64,000 nucleotides of DNA, taken from Pseudomonadota bacterium. GTDB taxonomy: Bacteria; Myxococcota_A; UBA796; GCA-2862545. The translations under genes were made by a program, and so were the position numbers. Under the pieces are notes generated by a model that ran no database searches, had not been told where the DNA came from, and saw only the letters and a program-made list of their open reading frames with translations. Shown here piece by piece: positions 52,768 through 60,959 of the stretch. Positions within the stretch are counted from its first letter, which is position 1. The number at the start of each line of letters is the position of its first letter. The stretch is taken from positions 1 through 64,000 of the forward strand of contig CANNIZ010000014.1 of the NCBI GenBank assembly GCA_947505245.1, written 5' to 3'.

Positions 52768-54318
52768 CTACCGACCGGAGGCCGACGCGATCGCGTCCGC
52801 TGCGACCAGGCTGAACGCCATGATCGTCAGGCTCGGGTCGACGCTGGGCGGCGTCGGGAACACGCTCGGATCCGTGACGAACAGGTTGTCCATGCCGTGT
52901 ACGCGATGATCCGACCCCACCACGGACAGCTCCGGATCGGAGCCCATGCGGCATCCGCCCCCCGGGTGAGGCGCCGCAAGCACGTTGCGCGCCGGTCTAA
53001 GGTCGATCGCAGCGACGGCGGCGTCCACCTCGGAGGCGTTCGTCACCGTGGTGTCTCGCGCATCCCCGAACGCGACGATCCGAGCGCCGGCCGCGAGCAG
53101 CACGTTCGCCTGCTTCTTCCAGGCGTCTCGGATGCGACTCGCGTTGGCGCCCTCGATCGGCACGTGGACCCGCACGCGATCGCCGCGCATCTCGATCGAA
53201 CCGAGCTCAGCGTCGTCGATCCACGCGATGGCCCCGCCGACCTGCGGGAGCGCGAGCATCCACTCGCGATGGGAGCGGCCAATTCCGGGAAGGATCGCGG
53301 CGAGCGAGCCTGGATGCAGCTGGTTCGGCATCAGCAGGTAGCCGCCTTCGACGTAGCGTCCGGCGGCGTCGAAGCGCGCGAGGCGGAACTGCTCCACTGC
53401 GAACGCCGCGGGGATGTTGCGCCACATCACGACGGGCTCGTCGAACCGCGCGTGGGACATCGGGCAGGGGTTGCAGAAGAAGTTCTTTCCAAGCGCGGGA
53501 AGGCGCACCCCGAGGCCCTGTTTGAGCAGGAACGTCGGCGTCCCGTACCCACCCGCGGCCATCGCGAACGCGCCCGCCTTCACCCGAACTTCGCGACCGG
53601 TCGGCCGACCCGTCGCGCGGTCGAGCACGTCGGCTTCCAGGCGGATGAGCTTCCGACCCTCGAACACCAGCCTGCGCGCGCGCACATCAGCGAACAACGA
53701 CGCGCCGAGCTCGATCGCGCGGGGGATGTGGGTGACGAGCTGGCTCTGTTTGGCGTCGTACGCACAGCCCTGCGCGCAGTGACCGCTCTTGATGCACCCG
53801 TTACGCGCCTGCGGAATACGCTCGACGGCGTACCCGAGCGAAGTTGCGCCAGCGCGGAACAGCTCGTTCATCCGGTTCGCGAGCTCGTCAGGCGCGGGAT
53901 GGACGTGGAGATCGCGCTCGAGGCGCTCGAAGTGCGGCGTGAGCGTGGCGAGGTCGTGGCCTTCCACGCCGAACTCGCGCGCCCACACCTCGAGCCGATC
54001 GGCCGGGGTCCGGTAGCTGTCGGCCCAGTAGTGAACCGACGCGCCGCCGACGTTGTTGCCGTACGTGAGCAACATACCGCCGTCATCACTCGTCGACAGT
54101 CCCCTTCCCCCATCGATCTTCGCGAGCATGTCGGCTTCGCGCTGGTCGAAGTCGCGCTTGGTGTAGTACCCGCCCTGCTCGAGGATCACGACCGAAAGCC
54201 CGCGTTCGGCCAACGCGAGCGCGAGCGTGGCGCCGCCGCAGCCCGAACCGACCACACACACGTCGGCCTCGACGTCGACGTCGGCCTCGATCTCGGACCC
54301 GACCCGGATGCCGCTCAT
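52768..54318 (-). CDS. GMC-family FAD oxidoreductase (large subunit)
   Basis: 516 residues from ATG 54318. The FAD motif is VCVVGSGCGGATLALALAER with LEQGGYY. The middle carries a Cys-rich segment NGCIKSGHCAQGCAYDAKQS seen in a subgroup of sugar/alcohol and long-chain oxidases. The C-terminus has APHPGGGCRMG, VVGSDHRVHGMDNLFVTDP and PSVDPSLTIMAFSL. It overlaps by ATGA a small Tat-signal subunit, as in gluconate 2-dehydrogenase-type complexes. It has no leader of its own, so it probably rides with the Tat subunit. Confidence 0.9.
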   Translation of the reverse strand: MSGIRVGSEIEADVDVEADVCVVGSGCGGATLALALAERGLSVVILEQGGYYTKRDFDQREADMLAKIDGGRGLSTSDDGGMLLTYGNNVGGASVHYWADSYRTPADRLEVWAREFGVEGHDLATLTPHFERLERDLHVHPAPDELANRMNELFRAGATSLGYAVERIPQARNGCIKSGHCAQGCAYDAKQSQLVTHIPRAIELGASLFADVRARRLVFEGRKLIRLEADVLDRATGRPTGREVRVKAGAFAMAAGGYGTPTFLLKQGLGVRLPALGKNFFCNPCPMSHARFDEPVVMWRNIPAAFAVEQFRLARFDAAGRYVEGGYLLMPNQLHPGSLAAILPGIGRSHREWMLALPQVGGAIAWIDDAELGSIEMRGDRVRVHVPIEGANASRIRDAWKKQANVLLAAGARIVAFGDARDTTVTNASEVDAAVAAIDLRPARNVLAAPHPGGGCRMGSDPELSVVGSDHRVHGMDNLFVTDPSVFPTPPSVDPSLTIMAFSLVAADAIASASGR

Positions 54319-54893
54319 GCAGGCTTCCCGCGCGCTTCGTCAGCTAATTGCCGGTAGCGAACTCCGGAATCCGGGAGCTTCGGCGCCGCGACCCACGGTC
54401 CGTCGTACCCGATGGCGCCCCAGGTCGCGTCCCGCGTGAAGAAGAAGAAGTGCGCCATCTGCTTCAGCGCCGTCGCCGCCTGCACGATCACCGTGTCGTC
54501 ACACTGGAGGTAACGCACAAAACACGCCTCCCGCTGCTCGATCGACAGGCCCGACAACCGACCGCCGAACCCGAACCACGGCGGAAGGTGCTCCAGCAGC
54601 TGAATCGCGGACTCGAGGTCTTCCCGCGTCCCGTCGTCCGAACTCCAGACCTCCTCGTCGATCCGCTCCACGACGCCCTCGGCGACCCCATCGGGCAGCC
54701 CGTCAGAGCCCGCGCACAGCAGCTCGACCAGGCTACGAACCACGCAGTAGGCCTTCGGCGACAGGCCCAACGCGACCTCACCTTCGCGTAGCGTGTAGCC
54801 GACCGTCCACCAGGACAGCGCACCTCCGGCCGAGAGCAGCACCACTGAGCCTGCTCCCAACGCGAGGAATCGTCGTCGAGACGTGGTCAACAC
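54315..54893 (-). CDS. gluconate 2-dehydrogenase subunit 3-like Tat protein
   Basis: 192 residues from ATG 54893. The twin-arginine leader TTSRRRFLALGAG is followed by a hydrophobic stretch. The rest is helical with the family's aromatic C-terminus (HFFFFTRDATWGAIGYDGPW). Small subunits of this type co-export the GMC flavoprotein through the Tat pore. No cytochrome c subunit follows, so the electron acceptor is unknown. Confidence 0.85.
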   Translation of the reverse strand: MLTTSRRRFLALGAGSVVLLSAGGALSWWTVGYTLREGEVALGLSPKAYCVVRSLVELLCAGSDGLPDGVAEGVVERIDEEVWSSDDGTREDLESAIQLLEHLPPWFGFGGRLSGLSIEQREACFVRYLQCDDTVIVQAATALKQMAHFFFFTRDATWGAIGYDGPWVAAPKLPDSGVRYRQLADEARGKPA

Positions 54894-54957
54894 GAGGCGA
54901 TGCTACCTCAGGGCGCCGGGACGCGGTAAGCTAAGGGGTCGGGGGGATCCCCGCGGA

Positions 54958-57123
54958 GTGTCCTTGGCCGACGACGCGACCATCTCCCAGATTCTCGAGA
55001 CCATCCGCGGGTACTCCGCGGACGCCGACCTGCAGCCGGTGATGAAGGCGTACCTGCTGGCCGCGAAGGCGCACGCCGGGCAGGTCCGCAAGACCGGTGA
55101 GCCCTACCTCACGCACCCGCTCGCGGTCGCCCAGATCACCGCGAACATGCGGATGGACGTCGACACCATCGCCACCGCCCTGCTGCACGACGCGCTCGAA
55201 GACAACCCGCTCACGCGCGACGAGATGGAGGCCGAGATGGGGCCCACCATCGTCAGCCTCGTCGAAGGCGTCACGAAGATCGGCAAGCTCAAGTTCCGCA
55301 GCAACGAGGAGCTCCAGGCCGAGAACTTCCGCAAGATGATGCTCGCGATGAGCACCGATCTGCGCGTCATCCTCGTGAAGCTCGCGGATCGCCTGCACAA
55401 CATGCAGACGCTCGACGGCCACGGGAAGCTCGACAAACAGCAGACGATCGCGCGCGAGACGATGGACGTCTTCGTGCCCATCGCCAACCGCCTCGGCCTC
55501 ACGAACATCAAGAGCGCCCTCGAGGACCTCTGTTTCGTCCACCTCGATCCACCGGCGTTCGCCGAGGTCGACACGTACCTGCGCGAGACCCAGGCCGATC
55601 GCGACCGCTACACGGATCGCGTCGCGAAGGCGCTGCACGAGCAGATCGAGAGCCAGGGCGTCCCGTGCGACGTGTTCGGGCGTGCCAAGCACCGCTATTC
55701 GATCTACAAGAAGATGATCGAGCAGGGCCTGAAGGTCGCCGAGGTCCCCGATCTGCTCGCGTTTCGCGTGCTCGTCCACGACGTCGGGCAGTGCTACCAC
55801 GTGCTCGGCCTCGTCCACGCGTCGTTCCCGCCCGTGCCGGACCGCATCAAGGACTACATCGCGCGGCCGAAGCCCAACGGGTACCAGTCGCTTCACACCA
55901 CCGTGATCGGCCCCGAGAACCGTCGCGTCGAGGTTCAGATCCGCACGACGGACATGCACCGCATCGCGGAAGAGGGCGTCGCCGCCCACTGGAAGTACAA
56001 GGAGGGCCGCCTCACGCTCTCGCCCGAAGACGTCTCGCGAATCTCGAAGATCCGCGACCTGTTCGAGACCGCGCGCGAGACCGAGAACGCGACGGACTTC
56101 ATGGAGACCGTGAAGGTCGAGTTCTACGCGGACGAGGTGTTCATCTTCACCCCCGCAGGCGACGTGAAGCAGGTCGCCGCGGGAGCCACGTGCCTGGACT
56201 TCGCGTACGCCGTCCACACCGACGTCGGCAACCACACCACCGGCGCGAAGGTGAACGGCCGCCTCGTGCCGCTGCGCCACGTGCTGAAGAGCGGCGACAC
56301 GGTCGAGATCCTCACGTCGACGACGCAGAAGCCGAACCACGGGTGGCTCGAGATCTGCCGCACGGGTCGCGCAATCCAGAAGGTGCGCCGCGCGCTGCGT
56401 GATCAAGAGCAGGAGATCGGGTGCAAGCTCGGTCGCGACATGATCGAAGCCGAGCTCAAGCGCTTCCAGTGGACGTGGGCGAAGGTGAAGACGGACGGCC
56501 GACTCACCGAGGTCCTCGGTGAACGCGGCCTGCGCGACGAAGCGCCGCTGCTGATGGAGGTCGCGCGCGGGCACGTTCCGCTCGCGCAGATCGTCAAGGA
56601 CCTGCTCCCGGACGGCATCTATCAGAAGAAGGACCAGGGCACCGGCATCACGTCGCTGCTCACCCGCTGGCGCAGCCCCTCGCAGAGCCCGGTGCTGATC
56701 CAGGGCGAAGACGGCGTGCTCGTCGCGTTCGCGAAGTGCTGCCAACCGCTTCCGGGCGAGCCTGTCGTCGGGTTCATCACGCGCGGGCGGGGAATCTCCG
56801 TCCACAAGGCGGGCTGCGAGCAGCTCTCCTCGCTCGAGGCCGAGCGGCGAATCGCCGTGGAGTGGGATCCGCGCGCGGCCGGACGGCACTCGGGCGAGAT
56901 TCAGATCCTGTGTACGGACCGCCCTGGGATGTTGTCGAACATCACGAAGATCTGCGAGCAAGCGCAGGTCAACATCAACCGCGCCGAGGCCCGGAACATG
57001 CCGGACGGCCACGCGATGTGCAAGCTCGAGCTCGCCGTGCGCGACGTGTCCGAGCTCTCCAGGCTGATCAAGAGCATCGAGAAGCTCCCCGGCGTAGAGA
57101 GCGTGCAGCGGATGGCTGGCTGA
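54958..57123 (+). CDS. rel: bifunctional (p)ppGpp synthetase/hydrolase, long RSH
   Basis: 721 residues from GTG 54958; TTG 54964 has a better-spaced GGAG and is the alternative. Active HD hydrolase: THPLAVAQI and TALLHDALEDN, with KLADRLHNMQTLD. Synthetase: GRAKHRYSIYKKMIEQG, PDLLAFRVLV and KPNGYQSLHTTVIGP. Regulatory part: TGS (VFIFTPAGDVKQVAAGATCL), zinc-finger-like AKCCQPLPGEPVVGFITRG and a C-terminal ACT domain (ILCTDRPGMLSNITKICEQA). Makes and degrades the stringent-response alarmone. Confidence 0.95.
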   Translation: MSLADDATISQILETIRGYSADADLQPVMKAYLLAAKAHAGQVRKTGEPYLTHPLAVAQITANMRMDVDTIATALLHDALEDNPLTRDEMEAEMGPTIVSLVEGVTKIGKLKFRSNEELQAENFRKMMLAMSTDLRVILVKLADRLHNMQTLDGHGKLDKQQTIARETMDVFVPIANRLGLTNIKSALEDLCFVHLDPPAFAEVDTYLRETQADRDRYTDRVAKALHEQIESQGVPCDVFGRAKHRYSIYKKMIEQGLKVAEVPDLLAFRVLVHDVGQCYHVLGLVHASFPPVPDRIKDYIARPKPNGYQSLHTTVIGPENRRVEVQIRTTDMHRIAEEGVAAHWKYKEGRLTLSPEDVSRISKIRDLFETARETENATDFMETVKVEFYADEVFIFTPAGDVKQVAAGATCLDFAYAVHTDVGNHTTGAKVNGRLVPLRHVLKSGDTVEILTSTTQKPNHGWLEICRTGRAIQKVRRALRDQEQEIGCKLGRDMIEAELKRFQWTWAKVKTDGRLTEVLGERGLRDEAPLLMEVARGHVPLAQIVKDLLPDGIYQKKDQGTGITSLLTRWRSPSQSPVLIQGEDGVLVAFAKCCQPLPGEPVVGFITRGRGISVHKAGCEQLSSLEAERRIAVEWDPRAAGRHSGEIQILCTDRPGMLSNITKICEQAQVNINRAEARNMPDGHAMCKLELAVRDVSELSRLIKSIEKLPGVESVQRMAG

Positions 57124-57157
57124 TCGCGTAGACTCACCCGGGTTTTCGGGGGATGTC

Positions 57158-60100
57158 ATGCGTCGAATCGCCGTTGGGCTCGCGTTGGTGTGGATGGCCG
57201 GCTGCCGTAAGGACGTCGCCCGTATGGATCTCGACGGGGACGGTCTCTCCGCCGCCGACGGCGACTGCGGACCCGGCGATCCGCTCGTCGGCCCCGACCA
57301 GGTCGAGGTGTGCGACGGTCGCGACAACGACTGCAACGATCTGGTCGACGACGCGGTCGGCACCACCTGGTACAGCGACGGCGACGGCGACGGATTCGGC
57401 GACGACGCGCGGCCAACCCTCGCGTGTATGGCGCCGGTCGGCAGCGTGTCCTACGCGGGCGACTGCGATGACGTGAACGCGGCCGTCCACCCTGGCGCGC
57501 GCGAGGTCTGCGACGACACGTCGGACTTCGACTGCGACGGCACGCCCGGCGGAATCGACGAAGACGGCGACGGCACACCGGCGTGCAACGACTGCGACGA
57601 CGCCGACAAGGACGTCCACCCCGGCGCCGATGAGCTGTGCGGCGGCGTCGACGAGAACTGCGACGGTCTCGAGGACACGGGAGCTACCAACGCCAAGCTG
57701 TACTACGTCGACCTCGACGACGACGGGCACGGCAGCGACCGCATCACGTTGTCGTCGTGCGAGGCACCCGCCGGCTTCGTCGAAGGCTCCGACGACTGCG
57801 ACGATCTGCACGCTGAGAGCTACCCCGGCGCCGCTGAGTCCTGCGACGGGCTCGACAACGACTGCGATGGCACGCCGGACGACGGCGCGCTCGGCACGCG
57901 GACGTGGTACGGCGACGCCGATGGGGACGGCTATGGCGACCCAACGATCGACGTCCGCGCCTGCGCGGCTCCCGCCGGCTACGTCGGCAACTCGGACGAT
58001 TGCGACGACACCGACGCGAAGTTCAATCCGGCCGCATCGGAGTCGTGTACGGACCCCACCGACTACAACTGCGACGGCGCCGTCGGGCAGGCCGACGGGG
58101 ACAACGACGGCACCGCAGCGTGCTCCGACTGCGACGACAGCAACGCGTTCGTACACCCCGGCGCGCCTGAGATCTGCGACGGTCTGGACAACGACTGCAA
58201 CGGCGACATCGACGAGGTCGCGCCCACCTGGTACGCCGACGTCGACGGCGACACCCACGGCGGCAAGCAGCTCTCCGTCGTCTCGTGCGTGCGCCCCACC
58301 GGCTACGTCGCGTCGTCCGACGACTGCAACGACCTCTCCGCTACCGTGCTGCCTGGGACGATCGAATCGTGCAACGGCATCGACGACGACTGCGTTGGCG
58401 GCGTACCCACAAACGAAGCCGACGCCGACGGCGACCTGTTCCGGGTGTGCGCCAAGGACTGCGACGACGGCAGCACCGCCACGTTCCCCGGAGCGACGGA
58501 GACCTGTGATGGCAAGGACAACGACTGCGACAACCTGATCGACGACGCGGCCGTGGACGCACACGCGACCTACACCGACGGCGACGGCGACGGCTTCGGC
58601 ACCGGGGTCGCCAGCTACGCGTGCAGCGTCACCGCCGGCCGGTCGGCGATCGCCGGCGACTGTGACGACGCGACCAAGGGGACGTTCCCGGGCGCTATTG
58701 AGTCGTGCAACAGCAAGGACGACGACTGTGACGGCTTCGTAGACGAGACGGGCGCGACCGGCGGGACGACGTACTACCTGGACGCCGACGGCGACGGCGT
58801 CGGTTCGAGCAAGGTGAGCGTGACCGCATGCGCGACGCCAGCCGGCTACGTCGCGACGAACACCGACTGCGACGACACCGATCGACAGAGCTACCCGCTC
58901 GCGACCGAACTCTGCGACGGGGTCGACAACAACTGCGACAAGGCGTCCGTCGCCGGCGAAGCCGACGCCGACAAGGACGGATGGCGCGCGTGCGGCGGCG
59001 ACTGCGACGACACGTCCGCCCTCGTCGCGCCAGGCGCGGCCGAGCTCTGCAACAGCACAGACGACGACTGCGACAAGAGCGTGGACAACAACGCGGTCGA
59101 CGCGATCACCTGGTACCTGGACAACGACAAGGACAGCTACGGCACGTCGACGAACACCAAGCTGCAATGCACCTCAGCACCCACCGGCTACGTCGCTGCG
59201 GCCGGCGATTGCGACGATACGAAGATCGCCGTGTCACCCGGCGTGGCGGAGCTGTGCAGCACGGTGGGAGACGACGATTGTGACGGGGTCGTGAACGAAT
59301 CCGACGCGGCGGACGCGCTCCCGTGGTTCCAGGACGCCGACAGCGACAAACACGGCACCCCCACGAACTACACGCTCGCGTGCGCGCAACCCGCAGGCCG
59401 CGTACTGCTCAATGACGACTGCAAGGACACCGACGCGACGGTGTACCTCGACGCCCCCGAGGTGCCTGGAAACGGCGTAGACGACGACTGCAACGGCGCC
59501 GACCTCGTCCTGCGGACCTGCGCGCAGGTCGCGGCCATCGCACCACAAGCCCCCAGCGGCGTCTACACCATCGATCCAGACGCCGCCGGCGCCCGCGCTC
59601 CGATCACGACGTACTGCGACCTTCCAAGCGGCTGGACGCTGCTCGCCCGCACGGACACGCGCGGTGGAGCGCTGTCCGCGACCGAACGCGACACCATCCG
59701 CGGCACCGGTACGGGCGCCAACGCCTCGTTCAACATGTACGGAGTCACGGGCTACGGCAGCCCCGCCACGTCATCGAAGATCTACTGGGTGCCGCTGAAC
59801 AGCTGGAACGACCTCACCGCCGCCTTCCCGGCGAACCAACTGCGCGTGCAGGACAGCCTGTACGACCTGCGCTTGGACGACCTCACCATCGGTGACGCCA
59901 CCGCCGAATACCCGATCAATTGGGTAGGTCCGGTGTCGGGGTACTCGCAGGTTCAGCAGTCCGCCGCGGTCGGCGCCATCAAGACGATGAAGTTCACCAC
60001 CTGGGACAACGACAACGACACGTACGTGAACAACTGCGCGAAGGACAACGTCGGCTACAACGGCGGGTTCTGGTACACCTCCTGCTACCAGAGCAGCATG

Positions 60101-60187
60101 TTGCACGCGAACGGGAACCTTTACTCGTGGGAGAACAACGTCACGCAGACCGTGACGAACATCTCCATCTGGTTCCACGAGGACTAA
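57158..60187 (+). CDS. giant lipoprotein with 13 MopE-type metal-binding repeats and a fibrinogen-like C-terminal domain
   Basis: 1,009 residues from ATG 57158 (GGGGGA site; TAGACT box at 57128). The leader VGLALVWMAGC is a lipobox. Thirteen ~58-residue repeats (to ~780) follow the scheme DGDGxG...C...P.GYV..xxDCDDxxxxxxPGAxExCDGxDNDCDG, the MopE/putative metal-binding motif of Myxococcota; the acidic loops should bind Ca or Cu. Residues ~785-1009 resemble a fibrinogen C-terminal domain (TCAQVAAIAPQAPSGVYTI, PITTYCDLPSGWTLLARTD, NCAKDNVGYNGGFWYTSCYQ), a carbohydrate-binding fold rare in bacteria. Likely a surface adhesin. Confidence 0.9.
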   Translation: MRRIAVGLALVWMAGCRKDVARMDLDGDGLSAADGDCGPGDPLVGPDQVEVCDGRDNDCNDLVDDAVGTTWYSDGDGDGFGDDARPTLACMAPVGSVSYAGDCDDVNAAVHPGAREVCDDTSDFDCDGTPGGIDEDGDGTPACNDCDDADKDVHPGADELCGGVDENCDGLEDTGATNAKLYYVDLDDDGHGSDRITLSSCEAPAGFVEGSDDCDDLHAESYPGAAESCDGLDNDCDGTPDDGALGTRTWYGDADGDGYGDPTIDVRACAAPAGYVGNSDDCDDTDAKFNPAASESCTDPTDYNCDGAVGQADGDNDGTAACSDCDDSNAFVHPGAPEICDGLDNDCNGDIDEVAPTWYADVDGDTHGGKQLSVVSCVRPTGYVASSDDCNDLSATVLPGTIESCNGIDDDCVGGVPTNEADADGDLFRVCAKDCDDGSTATFPGATETCDGKDNDCDNLIDDAAVDAHATYTDGDGDGFGTGVASYACSVTAGRSAIAGDCDDATKGTFPGAIESCNSKDDDCDGFVDETGATGGTTYYLDADGDGVGSSKVSVTACATPAGYVATNTDCDDTDRQSYPLATELCDGVDNNCDKASVAGEADADKDGWRACGGDCDDTSALVAPGAAELCNSTDDDCDKSVDNNAVDAITWYLDNDKDSYGTSTNTKLQCTSAPTGYVAAAGDCDDTKIAVSPGVAELCSTVGDDDCDGVVNESDAADALPWFQDADSDKHGTPTNYTLACAQPAGRVLLNDDCKDTDATVYLDAPEVPGNGVDDDCNGADLVLRTCAQVAAIAPQAPSGVYTIDPDAAGARAPITTYCDLPSGWTLLARTDTRGGALSATERDTIRGTGTGANASFNMYGVTGYGSPATSSKIYWVPLNSWNDLTAAFPANQLRVQDSLYDLRLDDLTIGDATAEYPINWVGPVSGYSQVQQSAAVGAIKTMKFTTWDNDNDTYVNNCAKDNVGYNGGFWYTSCYQSSMLHANGNLYSWENNVTQTVTNISIWFHED

Positions 60188-60193
60188 ACCCGC

Positions 60194-60889
60194 TCACAGC
60201 CAGCGTCGGCACACCCACAACGTCCCGACGCCCGCCACCATCCAGCCGACGCCCCACACCACCGCGGGAACCCCCGTCGCAGCGGCGAGCATCGTCGCGT
60301 CCGACACGCTCGCGCCGCTGGACGACAACACGTCGTCGCGCACGTCGAGCAGCGCGTACAACACGCTGAACGTGCCGAGGGCCTGCAGCACCGTAGACGC
60401 CGTCGCGTCCGACATCCGACGCGCGCCGAGCCCGAGCGCACCCGCGACCAACAGCGCGAACAGGAACCCGAACGAGATGAGCGGCCGGACGAACGCGAGC
60501 GCGACGATCGCCACGAGGCCCGCGAGCAGGCCGAGCATCGGCCGCGCCCACGACCCGCGACGCGACGCGGCGAGCAGGCCGACGCCCCACAGCAGCGAGC
60601 CGACGTAGCCGGCGTTGAGGATCAGGAACGTCCAGCCGCCGATCGTCTGCGTGACGCCGCTCTGGTCCATGCCGAGCCCGATGCTCACGACCTCCCCACC
60701 CGTGATCCATGCGGCGATCGCGTGCGAGAGCTCGTGGAAGAACACGACGACGATCTTTACCGGCCAGAACACCGCGCTGTCCCAGAACACGAGCATCGCG
60801 ACGCCCAACACGACGGTGAGCACGAGCCGCCAGGGATCGGAACCTGTCTTCGCCAACTGAGGTCTCCAGAAAGTCGAAGCGTGAACCAT
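60194..60889 (-). CDS. M50-type membrane metallopeptidase-like protein
   Basis: 231 residues from ATG 60889. HExxH zinc motif in VVVFFHELSHAIAAWITGGE inside a hydrophobic helix; six or so further helices. The second M50 motif (NxxPxxPxDG) is not evident, but GWTFLILNAGYVGSLLWGVG keeps an Asn-Ala-Gly that resembles the M50B group with a third zinc ligand. Probably cleaves within membranes or is a relic. Six bases from the convergent MopE gene. Confidence 0.78.
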   Translation of the reverse strand: MVHASTFWRPQLAKTGSDPWRLVLTVVLGVAMLVFWDSAVFWPVKIVVVFFHELSHAIAAWITGGEVVSIGLGMDQSGVTQTIGGWTFLILNAGYVGSLLWGVGLLAASRRGSWARPMLGLLAGLVAIVALAFVRPLISFGFLFALLVAGALGLGARRMSDATASTVLQALGTFSVLYALLDVRDDVLSSSGASVSDATMLAAATGVPAVVWGVGWMVAGVGTLWVCRRWL

Positions 60890-60959
60890 TGACGAACGTC
60901 GCCGCTCCGGTGTTATTTCATCCACCCCTCCCCGACCTCTCCTCCCGCAGGCTCCCCCG

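Noticed and set aside
57134..59167. 677-residue minus-strand frame opposite the MopE repeats
   Set aside because: Its Val/Ala periodicity is the mirror of the Asp/Gly/Cys repeats on the plus strand; no start signal, no motif.
57240..59500. Direct repeats resembling a CRISPR or satellite array
   Set aside because: The ~170-bp periodicity is the coding of the MopE protein repeats; unit lengths are codon-multiples and sequences diverge at synonymous sites.
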